Numbered from the stretch's first letter, positions 10,355-22,599 are shown. The stretch: 64,000 bases of DNA from Lasiodiplodia sp. COLG20 (GCA_009801085.1 VNWV01000004.1:310001-374000), one strand, 5' to 3'. Numbers and translations: made by a program. Notes: generated by a model not told the origin, from the sequence alone.

Positions 10355-12658
10355 CTACGCATATGACCTCCACTGAACCGGCGACTCCACTGTACCACTG
10401 GAAAAGCTACAGTGCCCAAAATTACTGTTATCTCGTCCGTGAGATGACGCTTGCACCTCTGGTATGGCACCCCACATGACAGGCTCTTTCTCATTTCCAC
10501 CATCCTTTGGCGGGTGACAAGCTGCCGCTATGGCTGCGCTATTGCTCCCAGCGACCGGAATTCCTGAACTCAACTTCTTCACAAGCGCGAAGTAGATGGT
10601 CCCGAACATCAATATCAGTCCAGTAACGGCTGTGAATAGCATGGCAATCGGAGAGTATCCACAGGTAACGTAGTTCTTGTCGGGTTCCGGACGGCCTTCT
10701 GAGTCGTAGGCATCGATTACTGCGAGATAGATGCTCTGGGAAACTAGCCAATGCATGAGGACCGACAAAAGCATAAGCGGAACCCCGTAACGGTAGGGTA
10801 TCTGGAGAAAGTAGGTGGATCTCTGAGCTGAGGGGGTGGCTGCCCGTTCCGACATGCGCAAGCCTTTGCGCTCGTTGGCAAAATCACTCCATTCTACGGC
10901 AAGGAGCATTCGTGTACACATGTTGTTGTGTACCAAGTATAAGAACGAGAGAGCCGTCTGTGGTGCGTTGGCGATGAGGACCGCGACGGTGAGACCCCAG
11001 CTGGACACGTTCCATCCGGTAATGATGTTATACACGCTCACCTCTCCGATGCCCACAAGCGGAGACCCCCCAACTCTTAATATCTGACGAAAAGCAAATC
11101 CGGCACAGACTGATGTGCAAATAATCGCCACCATGAATCTGTTCTCATAAGTCAGCCATTTACCACATAAGCATTGAGCTGCCTTACAAGCCTATCCACA
11201 TCATCAAGATACGAGCTCCCACCCCGCTAACATAGCGTCCTTGTTTGGCCTGGAACAGTTGTGGAGGTGGCTTCTGTGTTTTCAGATGCGCTCCGCAGAG
11301 CTCCCATGCCTTTTGGACGTCTTCGGCCGATGCGAGACACCAACTACGGGTATTCCGGTCTGGCGAATGCATAAATGAACTGATGGCATCTCCCACGGTG
11401 ACCAACGGTCTACCCTTGAACATGACAAGAACAAGGATGATGTTGACGGCTTTGATAAAGTTGAAGATCACCACTATGACGCCAAGCGGTAGGCTGAAGT
11501 TGATCCTGCACCTGGGCTCCACCTTTTGACTCAAACACTCCGATATGACAAACCCCCAACACGTTACCAAGCCTGATTCTCCATAATTGTACGTATTGTG
11601 TGCTGTAGTGGAATTGTCGATTGTCATATTCCATTGGTCAACATATCTCTTGACGTCACTAATTGGGTAATTGTCCCCGATCCATTCGTAGCTGTGTGAG
11701 CCTGCACCTGTTGATGCTGCTGAAGCCTGCACACTCCAAACTCTTTCGACGTGAGGAATATCATGGAAAGCCGGGTGGTTTCCCGTGAGGTTTTCCGAAA
11801 TCTGGAAAAGACTTCTGCCGCCCGACATCAAAATGAGGTTGCTCCTGTCGGCGAGAAAGTCGTGAGTGTACGCATCTATACATTCAGCATTGCTTAGTAT
11901 TTCGAAGTCCAGCGGCATTGATGATGCATCCTTTAGAACCTGAGCCAATCTTTTGGTTCCTGCGACAGATGAATTTGTAGGGAGCTGAGAGATGCTTGGA
12001 AGCGTTCCCTCAACAAGGATTACATCATAAGCGTTGTTTGATATCGAGGCAGAAAATACGGAGTTGTACCTAACAAATAGTTAGTAACAGACGCTGGGTC
12101 ATCATGACGTACATACACCAAATGTAGAGGGAGAGATGATAGCCCGAGTAGAACCCATGCGATTACTTTCCATCTTTTGATGAGCTTTAGGTTGCGGATA
12201 CTTTGCACGCCAATATCCGCCCAGGCAAGTCTTGCATGTGCCCTATCGACCTCCTCTCTCGTAGGTGCACAGATGCATTGCATGCAGTAGTTACTTGCGC
12301 CGAGTAAGAGCGTACTGAGGATGTTGATGGCCAGATGTATGACCGTGTTGACGTTTTTCACTTTGTCGCAGTTCGCAGTGTAAACACTGCCTCCTCTCAT
12401 CGTGCTAGCCCACGCAATTACACTCAGGTTGACGATGAAGATGATGCTGGCAAGGCTGGCTCCAACGAGTAAGCCGACCCTGCATCCTGAAAACATGCGG
12501 GGTTTTCTTTGGGGATCGTTCCCAGAATCTGAATGGTACGTGTATCTTTCTGGTTTGAAAATCATTCGCATGCGCATACAGCGCGCCCTGTCCTGAAATA
12601 AGACTTTGCATGAGATATACGGATTACTGATCTTTCTCGACCTTTTGAACGTTTCCAT
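10355..12658 (-). CDS. DUF6536-type multi-pass membrane protein
   Basis: Three exons, 12658-12117, 12069-11188 and 11138-10355, give 735 residues; both introns (47 and 49 nt) are GT..AG and phase-consistent. The N-terminal half carries the features I associate with fungal DUF6536 proteins: GCRVGLLVGASLASI, a Cys after GSVYTANC, then HLAINILSTLLLGASNYCMQ and APTREEVDRAHARLAW, ending with the LPLHLVYNSVF segment that spans intron 1. Several more transmembrane segments follow, and the tail is short and hydrophilic. I chose the ATG at 12658; an upstream in-frame start would need a non-ATG codon. It probably sits in the plasma membrane. Function is unknown for the family. Confidence 0.85.
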
Positions 12659-13458
12659 GGATACCTGGTGGGTGGATTTGAGGCCGTAAGTACTGGTGTA
12701 CAAAGACTTTCGACTGTGAGTACAATCGAATTAGTGAGATAGCGGTATACCAACCGCAAATTTGAGTTTGGAAAGTGGCCTTTTAAGTAGACTGCTGGGG
12801 AGTAGCAGCTTGTACAACGGTTCCACTCTTCTACCGTTGCGCAGAGGGGGCGCAGCGCTTACCCTTGTGCTACCGACTATATTGAACTGACACCGTGGCG
12901 TATTAGCCAAGGCCGCATGTGCATCCATTTTTAGAATACCCCTCAAAAGTGCGGAGGGGAAAGGGAGGCACATTTTAGCACGGCCTGCTAATGCGCCTTG
13001 TAGCGCCACATACTTCGGGAAGGTGGTATATATAGTATACTACAACTCATGCTTTTAGCCTACCGTATATTCTCACGCCTTTCAACACCTTAGCGGTAGG
13101 GATTATCTGGGCGGTAATCGTTCTGCCACCAATTAAACTCTAAGGGTTCCGTACGGTCTCCTTCGAGGGCACTATCTTATTGGTGGCAGAAACTTTAGTG
13201 AATGGAGCTCCTTTTCATTTATAAGAAAACGAAAGAAAATGTTAAAATACTAGTAAACCTGCTTGCTAAGAGCTGAATACAGATCTCCAACTTAATGAAA
13301 CTCGAAGAGAAAACCTCAAGATACGGACCGTCGAGCTATCAGTGCTTAACTTTTTAGGGTCACGCAGAATAGATGCATGCATTCAGGGTCGCATGTCCAA
13401 CATCTGCAACGCTTGAGCCGGCACCAAATTGTGAGTATGCCAACACCGTTGTCTGTAC
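12659..13458. other. Intergenic with a MITE-like hairpin
   Basis: About 0.8 kb between the membrane-protein genes. It holds the 71-bp inverted-repeat element listed separately and a small palindrome GTATATATAGTATAC near 13,026. No gene is seen. Confidence 0.55.
13121..13191. repeat. 71-bp inverted-repeat element
   Basis: TTCTGCCACCAAT (13121-13133) is matched perfectly by its reverse complement at 13179-13191, closing a 45-base loop that contains the palindrome CCGTACGG (13149-13156). The layout fits a small MITE or a transcribed hairpin. No target-site duplication could be assigned with confidence. Confidence 0.5.
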
Positions 13459-14363
13459 TTACTTTCTTGCCCCTACCTTACCCCTTATATTACCATATGC
13501 AAGGAAATTAATCCATTCCTCAAACGTGTGGTTGATACGTATCGAGTTACCTCGCTCATCAAACGCCCACTTCCTCGTGTACATATTCCTATAAGGCCAT
13601 GAATCCTGTCGTACGGTCTTTCCGTATTTTTGGAGATGGCTACTTCAGTGTCAGTATATCTTCTTGTAGTGAGAAAGTTTAGCACAACGTACACATAGTT
13701 CAGGAATGTTAGATATACATATTCGATGAAAGAGCCGATGATCGCCGACATGAGGAGAACATCATGCCATGGACATCCTTTTGGCCAGAGGGCAAAGTAG
13801 AGGACGGCCCAAGAAATCAAGCCAACATTACCCTCGAAAAGAGGATGAGCATGTTTATATTCCTTAACAAGTGCCTAATCGGTTCAGAACTTTAGTTGTG
13901 TATATCATATAGGCCAGGCTCAATGATGTCTTACCTCAACGTCACTCCCATAGTACTCCGGCAAGAGGTAAGCCAACCGTCTTGCGACGAACGTCCAGTA
14001 GACAACTTCCCATCGCCAGCCGTCGACCGTGGACCCAACCCAGGCTATCCGTGCGATGGATGTACTCCAGCTTGGAAAGCTAGACACCAATAACCCGTAG
14101 ATGATGTCCCAAATTGAATGAAGACCAACGGTCCCTCTGCTCAAGTGGGTAATGCAAATGCCAGTGCTGCCAAGGACAAGAACATGTCCGAAGACAACTG
14201 ATTTTGAAGAAAAGAGGCAGATTCGGGCGTATATGGGGATGGTGAAGAAAAGCGCAATGCGCACCATGCCGCGGAAGCTGATGTGGGACCGAGGCACCGC
14301 GTCAGGTACTGGCACTGTCTTTGCAGCGGGGAATCCAGGCATCTCAGCGGATGTGGAAGCCAT
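13459..14363 (-). CDS. Unrecognised multi-pass membrane protein
   Basis: Three exons, 14363-13935, 13874-13693 and 13642-13459, give 264 residues. Introns are 60 and 50 nt with donors GTAAGA and GTACGT; the second could instead end 3 nt later. Splicing intron 2 replaces an unconvincing tail with a coherent one (QDSWPYRNMYTRKWAFDE). Hydrophobic segments lie at about residues 33-50, 58-75, 80-95 and, in exon 2, GLISWAVLYFALWP and MSAIIGSFIEYVYL. I do not recognise the family and give no function. Its neighbours are a DUF6536-type gene and an amidase, all on the same strand but more than 800 bases apart, so they are not obviously co-regulated. Confidence 0.6.
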
Positions 14364-15409
14364 CTTTGAGGTTCATAAATAGAGGATGTGGTAGGTCTTG
14401 CTGTCTCAGCTGCGCTTGGAGGTTGTGCGGGGTCGCGGTGATAAAGTTCCCCCGTTACCACCCAGGCGGTAGCGATTTTGGCCGAAGCACAACGTCTTGG
14501 CGTATAGTAGTACTGAGTACTGACCTCCCGTCAAGAGGCAATTGGCTAGCAGATACACACTATTCATCTCTGGTATCTTGCTCTTCCGAGAAAACAATCT
14601 GCCAACTTGGATGACTTTCCCCATTTCCTTGTCTACGGACCTGATGGTATCCCATTAAAACCCCCGTTGGCCCAGATATTGTGGACAATCCCATTTGAGC
14701 TATTGACCACACCTATGGGGTTTATTATTTAACGTAAAACATTAAGTGCTGTCCTCACCGCTACCCTTCAGCCGCACCCTCGTCGAATCGTACCTAGAGG
14801 GAGTGCAGCAGGACACGGTTTCAACGCACATAATCCAATCCCTCTTAAGAGCTTTCACAGCTCTCACGATCGTAATATACCGCTTTACTGACTCAATAAA
14901 CGTATTGCCCAAGAATCCCTGAAGCAGTGCGGCATTTGCCACTATGGTCGCCGGTTCGGCGTGGCTGGAGATCATTAAAGAGCGAATGGCGAAGCTGCGA
15001 GACCGCGAGGGAATGACGCAGAAAGAGTTGGAAAAAGAGGTCATGGATGGATTGGTCCTGTCGATGGGGTGGTGGGGAGAGCCGGGGAATGGGGGGTTCG
15101 GTATCGATGTCGGACAAGCAGACAATGAGAAGGGGGACCGGAACCTGATCTCCCGACGATTCGGAGTTGGTTGTCGGGCTATTAGTTGTCAGTCTTTGGT
15201 GGGGACTGCGAACGTGGAAATGGAGAATAGGAGGAGCTTTCGCTGCGGAGATGAATCTGGGACTGGGAAAGATAATACAATACAAATATGCGTGTCACGG
15301 CAGATGACGAATGAATGAAACCTCTTCATAACGTAGTCCAGGTACAAATGCAATCAGATCGTCCATAACCAGCCCAGTTTCACCCCGCGCAACCTCGCCA
15401 TCAATCCAC
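14364..15409. other. Intergenic; small ORFs on both strands, none supported
   Basis: A 1-kb spacer. An ORF on the plus strand at 14,944-15,318 encodes a charged helix-like start (KERMAKLRDREGMTQKELE) but shows no family resemblance and overlaps open frames on the other strand. I do not call it. Confidence 0.45.
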
Positions 15410-17552
15410 CTACGCATTATCCACCGGCACATTCCTCACCCTCCACCCCCTCCACTCAGGAAGCGGCCTCCCCCACCCCTTCTCCCTCCGCACATCTTCC
15501 ACCGCACTCGCATACCTTACCAACACTCCCTCACTCCACGCCGTCCCCATAAACGCCAAGCCAAACGGCATCCCGGACACCCTATTCACGCCAGCCGGAA
15601 TAGTCACAACCGGGTATCCGGCCTGCGCAGCAATCTGCGGCGCCTGCGCGACATCAGTCGGCGCGAGCAGCGCATCCAGGTCCGTCACTTCTCCATTCTC
15701 CCCCCTCCACACCAGCGCTGCATCAATACCGTCTTCCCGTGTCGCCTTTTGGCAGAAGTGCAGCGCTTGCCAGTAAGTTTCGTTCATTTCGCCCTTGGTC
15801 GCGAGGGAGGCGAGGAAGCCATCCTGGCCGGAGGCGAAAGCCGGGTGGACGCCCGGGAGACCGCCTTCAGAGCCGGCATTGGCGTTGTTGTAGGCGACGA
15901 TGTCGTCGAGGGTGCGGATGGAGGTGTTGTTGAGGTCCGCAAGGTAGCGGGCGATGTCGTTGTAGAAGTCTACTTTGATGTAGGTGTATTCGGATTCGTT
16001 GGGGAAGCCGCGGGTAGTGCCGTAGTCCCTATAGGTGGGTTAGTAAGAGGGAGTATGTGTGGGATAAAGAGGTATATAGGGTGGAGAAGAGGACGGAAAG
16101 CAGGCGAGGGAGGGTGGAAGGAAAGGAGGTGGGCGGAGGATGGAATAAAACGAAAGAACGTCAGGGGCTTACCAGTTCCAACCGTCCGGGCTGACAATGG
16201 TCTTCCAGTTGGGCAGCTCGGTGCCGTTGATGACGGTTGCGCCGGCCTCTTCCATTAATGCAACAGTCTCGAGCAACTGCGCTTGCATGTCTTCATCCGC
16301 CCATTGCCAGAAGCTCAGCCACGGGATGCCGAAGGTGGCACCCTTGAGAGCGTCCTTGCCAGCAAGGAAAGACGCATAGCCCGTCTGACGGCTCGGCACG
16401 TCCGTATTGTTTAGCTGCGCCGAAGTGTAGTTGTCGCGGGCATCATAGCCGTATATGCCGTCGAGGCAGTACGTTGCATCGCGCACCGTCCGCGCCAAAC
16501 ATCCCACCGTATCCTGATGCGAGGACTCAGGGATAACGCCGTCCCTTGAAGTCAAGCCGACCGTGGGCTTGATACCAACCAGCGCATTTCGTTCCGCCGG
16601 GTTGACCACACTCCCATCCGTCTCCGTTCCAAGAGCGAAAGTCACGAGGTTCGCGGCGACGGCGACACCGCTGCCAGAGCTACTCCCACCGGGGTTGACG
16701 GTGAGGTTGTACGCACTGCGGCACTGGTCGCCGCGGGCGGAGAAGCCTTCGGAGTACGAGTTGGAGCGCATGTCGGCCCATTCGCTCAACGTGGCGTGGC
16801 CAAGTAGCAACGCTCCCTCGTCGCGTAGACGGTGCACGACATGCGCATCGCGCGGCACGACGGAGCCCAGCAGCGCGTAGCTGCCCGCAGTCGTCTCCAT
16901 CTTGTCTTTGGTTGCGATGTTGTCCTTCACCAAAAAAGGGATGCCGTGCAGGGGCCCACGGACCTGGCCGGCCGCACGCTCGGCGTCGAGGCGGGCGGCG
17001 ATTTGGAGGACGTCTGGGTTGAGTTGCATTATGGCACTACGGTGTGGTTAGTATTTGGTACATGAGGAATTTGCTTGCGTGATATTGCATCAAAGTCGGG
17101 TAGTTGAAGCTCTCATCTTGGTGTTTCCAATATGACACGCAATCACGTGCCGATAGACGCTTCAGCTGCCTACCTTTGGTGTTGCAATACTAAGCGAAAG
17201 GAGCGGGTATTTTGGAAAAGACGTGCAGGACTCACTGAAGGTATGTGTCGGTCATCAGTATCCTTTGCATATAGCAAAGAGCAAGCTCCACGCTTGTGAA
17301 GACGCCGTTATCCAATGCATCCTGAAGTTCATCAATGGTGGCCTCTTCGAGCTTGAAGCCGTTGCATGTCGGCATTGGAAAGAGGTTGACGGTGCCATTG
17401 GTCCCAACATCGCCCCCAAATGAGGGTGGAAGGGGATCCTGTAGACTGCTGTTACCCCATTGTGTTGCACCAAGGAAACAGCCGGATGATTGAGCAGCCG
17501 ATGCTACCAAAGCCGTGGAAAGCGTGGCTGCGACAAGGGTCCGGAGGCACAT
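15410..17552 (-). CDS. Secreted amidase (amidase signature family)
   Basis: Three exons, 17552-17236, 17036-16173 and 16028-15410, give 599 residues; introns are 199 and 144 nt, long for this window, with good GT/AG ends and CTAAC branch sites. It starts with a signal peptide (about residues 1-20, LVAATLSTALVASAAQ). The Ser-cisSer-Lys triad is visible: the Lys in PFLVKDNIAT, the cis-Ser in NPGGSSSGSGVA and the nucleophile Ser in LGTETDGSVVNPA. The C-terminal exon contains the family end AGYPVVTIPAG followed by MPFGLAFMG. It would hydrolyse amides or related bonds outside the cell or in the secretory path; the substrate is unknown. The ends of the long first intron are the least certain. Confidence 0.88.
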
Positions 17553-18247
17553 GTTTTGGAGACGATGGCTGCCTCAGCCGCAGGGGAAGGAGAGTTGAGA
17601 ATTTGTACGCCTGGCAAATAGGATGGTTCGGCGTATGCAGATGGCCCTAAGTGCGGCGTGGCAGCGCAAGAGTGGGGCGGAGGTGAGCTGATGGAGAATG
17701 TGGCGCCGGGCTAACGATTCGGTTCGCTTGCCGACCGCCCTGCCTCTCCAGGCACCAGACACGCCCGACCGATCTGCACATTCCTGTAGCAATCTAGTAG
17801 ATCTTATGGTGATCTTGCTGAAGCGAATGTTGATAATAATTTTCGAGATGCTAGCAGCCTGAAGCTTAGCCAACGCTGCCAAAACATGATCAGACCTCAC
17901 CCGCTTTTTATAGTTTGCGTCATCCCCGCGAATAGCCGGAACAACTTCCGGGATCCTGCTCCTAGAAGCCGTATAGGGAAACCGGCACGTAATACCGGCG
18001 GAACCCGACGTCTCTGCCGTTACCACGCTAGGCATTTTTTACCCTGTCAACGTCGTAGCAACTAGTCTGTCATTCAGCTCAAGTTCTCCTTAAATTTTTT
18101 TCACATCGCGATGCCGATTATGTTGCATGTGATGATGTCTCGAAGACAATTCCATGTTAATTTAATGACTTCTCTTGGTTCACCACAGTGTTGGGACAAT
18201 TATTGCAATGCCTCTACTCCGCAACCCTGTGATCATCGTGCGCAGCA
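17553..18247. other. Divergent promoter region
   Basis: About 0.7 kb between the amidase (minus) and the rhodopsin-fold protein (plus). The 153-residue minus-strand ORF inside has no domain and a basic, unstructured composition, so I treat it as chance. Confidence 0.5.
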
Positions 18248-19563
18248 ATGCTCGCCGCAGACATTCAGCAGGCTCTTACAGATGGCCGAATACCCAATGG
18301 CATCTCCACTGAATATCTCGCTGCCAGCAAAGATTCCGGCGCCGAAGCTGGAATCTTGGTCGTTCTCGCTCTTGCGCTGATTATAACGGCCTTGCGCCTC
18401 TACGCTCGAATATCTGATCCACGAGGCCTGGTCCTTGAAGACCACTTGATCATATTAACAGCTGTAAGATTTTCCGCCTGACTCCTTCCGACACATTCCA
18501 CTAACCGACGAACAGGCACAACTCATCGCCTTCGTCGGCCTCTGTCTCAAACTCCTCGCTCTTGGCTCCGGACGACACATCGAATACATCGAATACGTGC
18601 TGCCCCTATCCACCATAAACACAACCGAAGTCCTGGACTTCACAGCGCACATCATCTACACCACTGCCCTCTACACCTGCCGCATGTCCGGCCTGAGCTT
18701 CTACCGGCGGCTCTGCCTACGACACGGCGTTCTCTCACTTGCCGTTAACATCTCCTTCGGCCTCATTACGGCAGGCTTCGTCCCGCAGCTGCTTCTCATA
18801 ATCTTCCACTGCACTCCCGTCACTGGACTGTGGCCGTACCCGTGGCAGCCCGAGTACGCGTCCGGTCGCTACACCTGCATCAATTGGGGCGTCGTCTACC
18901 TGACCAACTCGATCGTCAGTCTCGTCAGCGACCTGATCCTGTTCGTCATCCCCATCGCACTGATCGCCATCTACCGCGGTTCGATCAAGAATAAAGTCAA
19001 GCTCAGCGTCGTGCTGATCCCTGGTATACTGTAAGCCTCCGCCACAACCACCACCACATCAACTGCTCACACTCTCTCCCCTCCTATCCAGCGTCATCGC
19101 CATCTCCATCACCCGCCTCGATCTTGTCCACCGCGGCTGGACCGACACCGACCAGTCGTGGTCATACGGGCCCATGCTGGCCATCGAGACGGCCGAGATC
19201 GGCGGCACCATGGTCGCTCTGTCTGCGCCCGCGCTGAAGGTGTTTTTCGGACGCATATACCAGTCTTCGTCTTTCCACAGCTCGAACAAAGTGCGCTCTA
19301 CGGGTAGAAGGACGAAGCACGGGACGAGGGAGCAGGATACGGGCACGGAGTTGGAGGGGTGGACAGGGGGCGTGGTGGGGAATGGGGCGGGGATGAAAGG
19401 TGAGGAAGGGAGCGCGGAGGAGGTAGGTGTGGAGGACGGAAGGGGAAGTGAGGAGGATTTGTTGGTTGTGGGACCGGGTGTGGGGCGCAAGGGGAGCAGG
19501 AGGAAAGATGGCGGTGTGAAGGTTACGACGATGGTTGAGACGAGGACGGAGGCGATGGAGTGA
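18248..19563 (+). CDS. Rhodopsin-fold integral membrane protein (SAT4/PTH11-like)
   Basis: Three exons, 18248-18463, 18516-19030 and 19092-19563, give 400 residues. Introns are 52 and 61 nt, with a CTAAC branch in the first. The layout is the fungal seven-helix family with a Rhodopsin (PF20684-like) domain: TM1 ILVVLALALIITALRLYARI, the RGLVLEDHLIIL loop, YTTALYTCRMSGLSFYRRL, LLIIFHCTPVTGLWPY, GRYTCINWGVVYLTNSIVSL and GSIKNKVKLSVVLIPGILV. A long hydrophilic Gly/Glu-rich cytoplasmic tail follows. No CFEM domain is present. Members have been linked to surface or signal sensing in plant-associated fungi; ligand and partner are unknown here. Confidence 0.88.
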
Positions 19564-19742
19564 CTTATATAGATAGTTTGTATCTCTTTGAATGTTACAA
19601 AAAACGTTGTCCACGTGGTTTACGTACTGGAGAAATGAAACAAAAGATATTTGGAGGACATCAGCATAGTGAGAAACGCAAAGAGCTTGTTGTTATCTTC
19701 CCAATGGCGAGTTCTGGCCCTGAAAAGGCCGGTGAGGTCCAT

Positions 19743-21464
19743 TCACCTCTTTGTCCAGGTAAGAGCTACGTCCTGTGGACGAAGCATCTGAAAGAGGAGG
19801 ACCATACCACTGTTAGCAATGCAATCAGCCGCCCTTTTCCTAGCCTGTTCCATATCCTCGCCAGCTAGTTTCACAGGGTCAACACGATGACTGTGAAACA
19901 TCGCTGCCATTATTGCAACGTGCTCGACTTGAATGAATTTCTTTCCAGGGCAAGCCCTATTTCCGTCAGACCAACCGAAGAAAGTACCGCGCGGTGGTGT
20001 GAAAAGATGCTCCCTGTCAATAGATGCACCATCCCCTTCTGCCGTTAAGATCCATCGCGACGGCTTCCATTCTAAGCTGTCATCGCCCCAATATTGAGGA
20101 TGAGTGTGAATAGCGTTCATGTTGAGAATGACTCGAGTATTCGGCGGGATCGTGTGGGACGTGCCATCGATCACAAGATCGGTCGTATTGTTTTCGGTGC
20201 CTTTGCAAACGCTCAGGAGAGGGTTGTACAATCGTAGGGTCTCGTACTATTCCTCTGTTATTTCTCGCAATTCTCGTAGGAAGGTGACCATCTGAAACAC
20301 GTACCAGAACAGCCAGGCACCTGTTCAGCCTAGAGAAAGAGTCGTAGTCCCAGGACGAGATATCTTTGTCCTGGAAAACATGCCTGATCTCCTCACCCAT
20401 CCACTCCTGAACCCATGGGTGCACAGCCAACAGGTAAAACGTATAGTTCAGCGCATGGGCTGTACCATCATGCCCTGCAAAGTTGAACACAAACATGTTT
20501 CCAAAAATCTCCTCGCGGGTCAATCCGGCCCTTCGCTGGCTTGCGTCGTGCGCGTCAGATACAGTCTGCTCCATGGATGCTCTTACTAGATTTGTCATTA
20601 GATTCTCTCTCGTTTCTCGTTTCTCCTCAAACGCTTTCCGCTCTTCCTCGTAGTCCTCGGTCATGTATTGCTTGAACGACGTGACTGCCTGACCGATGCG
20701 TGCTAGCCCACGAGGATACTTGAGTCGCGAAAGAAACTCCGCACGAAGTGCGAGGATCAACACTGCATTGTCGAGAATCTTGGCGAGAGCGTCTCGGTAG
20801 GAAAGCGGTCCTGTCTCCGGCGGTCGCGCGTTTCCCTCGAAGGGAAATGATTTTCCAAAGCTTGCACTCACGAGGACATCAAGTGCGAGTGTTCGACAGT
20901 CCGTAGCAGTGCTTCGTACCTCACCAGAACTCTTCCAGAAGTCAAGCATCTGCTGTCCCTGTTGAAGAGCTTCGTCCCAGACCAGTCTGTTGGTCTTCTC
21001 CGTGAACGCAGTAGCGGTAACCTTGCGGTGACGCTGCCAGTCCTGGCCATAGGCGGTAGATATGTTGGGTCCAAAGACGTCTAGAACCGCTGCCAAAATA
21101 TTAGCTATTACACATCCCTCTCGCGTAGATATACTTGCCCAATAGCTCTGCTGGTCTCTCAAAATCATGACGGCGCTCGCGCTGAATCACGTCATGGATT
21201 GCTTCCGCGTCACGGAGGTAGATCCAATTCTTTCCAGGTGACACAAATAAAAGAGCTCCAGCATCACCGAAATCAGCATATGCATGGTACTTCAGTTCCC
21301 ATTCCCAGCCAACGTGGCAAAATTTGCTGAAATTACCGTTCCCAAACGGCACATATTTCAGCCAAGGAACAACGTGCCGTGCCAGCATCATCCAGATCGG
21401 ATTTTCAGGACTGATGGGAACAATGACCATTGGGAGTCCGATTTGCCGTGCGATCGCATGATTT
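19743..21464 (-). CDS. Cytochrome P450, N-terminal exon missing or unresolved
   Basis: Exons 21464-21139, 21089-20305 and 20246-19743 encode about 537 residues. Visible landmarks are the N-terminal RQIGLPMVIVPISPENPIW segment, C-helix WQRHRKVTATAF, I-helix FNFAGHDGTAH, ExxR in YETLRLYNPLL and the heme loop FFGWSDGNRACPGKK. It is a heme monooxygenase, presumably on the ER; the substrate is unknown. Intron 2 (21138-21090) fits only as a GC-AG intron (donor GCAAGT); a GT donor breaks the frame. Upstream of 21464 an acceptor CAG follows 60 consecutive T on the coding strand, and I find no exon encoding the usual membrane anchor. Either an exon lies further out, translation starts at ATG 21430, or the gene is damaged. 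Confidence 0.8.
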
Positions 21465-21467
21465 CTG

Positions 21468-21527
<60 letters not shown>
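21468..21527. repeat. Homopolymer A60 (T60 on the P450 coding strand)
   Basis: Sixty uninterrupted A on the plus strand. On the minus strand it forms an extreme polypyrimidine tract directly 5' of the CAG acceptor of the P450 exon that starts at 21464. Slippage or an assembly artefact could change its length. Confidence 0.95.
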
Positions 21528-21531
<4 letters not shown>

Positions 21532-22051
21532 AGTCTTGAAAGTGTGAGGGGAATGGAGATTATGTGCACGGAGGCGACAGCTCCCTTTGGCGCATCTTGA
21601 AGTACTCGACGAGGGCGCGAAATCAAGACCACGCCGCATGCGTGCCAAGGCGGTTCCCTAAGCGCGCACACTAACATTATTATTATTAGCGCCGTGATTT
21701 TATTGGGCGGCGGAGTGAGGCACAGGCGCGGAGGTGGAGCCGGAAGAGGATGTGTTCGGCTGTGTTCTTCGCTTAAGCCAGAGCTTGCTATAAGCAGTGA
21801 TGATTCTCTTATCGCTGCCTTGCGCGGAGGGGGAGGCACAGCATTCGGACTGAATTTTCTCAAGGCGTGACGTGACGCTCAACTCCGTCCACTTTATTGA
21901 TAAGATGCCTGGACGAAAATTCGTCCGAACCGCACCGCACGTGTAGCGAATATATAAAATAATACATCTAAAGAAGACTAATTCATGCAGTAATGCTTTT
22001 TCGTAGAGCTCTTGAGCAGCGGGGCTAAGGACTTCTAAACTTTATAACCTG
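21528..22051. other. Spacer upstream of the P450
   Basis: Contains a short ATT repeat near 21,677 and no recognisable P450 anchor exon or other gene. It is the place to look for the missing 5' exon. Confidence 0.5.
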
Positions 22052-22599
22052 CTACAATGTGAAGTAGAGCTGACAAATACCGAACGTGTAGACCAACACG
22101 GAGATTGTAAGAGCTGTGCTACAAATGACTGCGATCTGTATATAGCCAGGTTAGTATTGGTTCTTCTAAGCTTTCTGGGACTAGAATCTTACTGCAATAT
22201 CGGACCGCCACTGGTCGCTCCGTCCCGTCCGTGTCAAGCCTCACAAGAACACTACAAAGCCACTCCATTCCAACAACCCAACTGGTGCAGTCCAAATAAA
22301 CTTGAACTTGGTGAGACTTGTATATGTTTTGGAAAGACTTGTAGTAGAGCAGCTTCTCCATGGTAGCTACGAAGGAACACATTTGGGTGAAGACTCGTTG
22401 CCACTGCGCTGACGGAGAGAACCAAAGCGGAATACCACAGTGCTTTGACTATCGCGTAAGATATCGTTCCCGTTCGCGAATCAGGAATTTGCGACCATGC
22501 AAAACCGCCAAGAATGATCGCTGCCACAATGGCGTTCTTGAAGTGATTGACTTCGGCTAAGGAAGTAGGCCAGCTTACGAAAACACCCGCGCTTGACAA
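22052..22599 (-). CDS. Small membrane protein, exon structure unresolved, possibly decayed
   Basis: Three in-frame blocks on the minus strand resemble a common ascomycete membrane-protein family: SYAIVKALWYSALVLSVSAV (near 22,440), TKFKFIWTAPVGLLEWSGFV (near 22,280) and IAVICSTALTISVLVYTFGI (near 22,100), ending at a stop at 22,052. A clear acceptor TATACAG precedes the last block. I could not join the blocks with good donors: GTAGTG at the second junction is in phase but weak, and no strong donor fits the first. A possible 5' exon near 22,742 (MKNLPQTSGAHEAAVVQ) would also need a weak donor. It may be an intact gene with poor splice sites or a pseudogene. Confidence 0.45.

Noticed and set aside
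14944..15318. Charged 124-codon ORF, plus strand
   Set aside because: No family match, overlaps open frames on the opposite strand, no promoter or intron support.
21468..21527. A60 as the tail of a LINE or retrocopy
   Set aside because: The sequence on the body side of the tail is the P450 itself with introns, and no flanking duplication was found.
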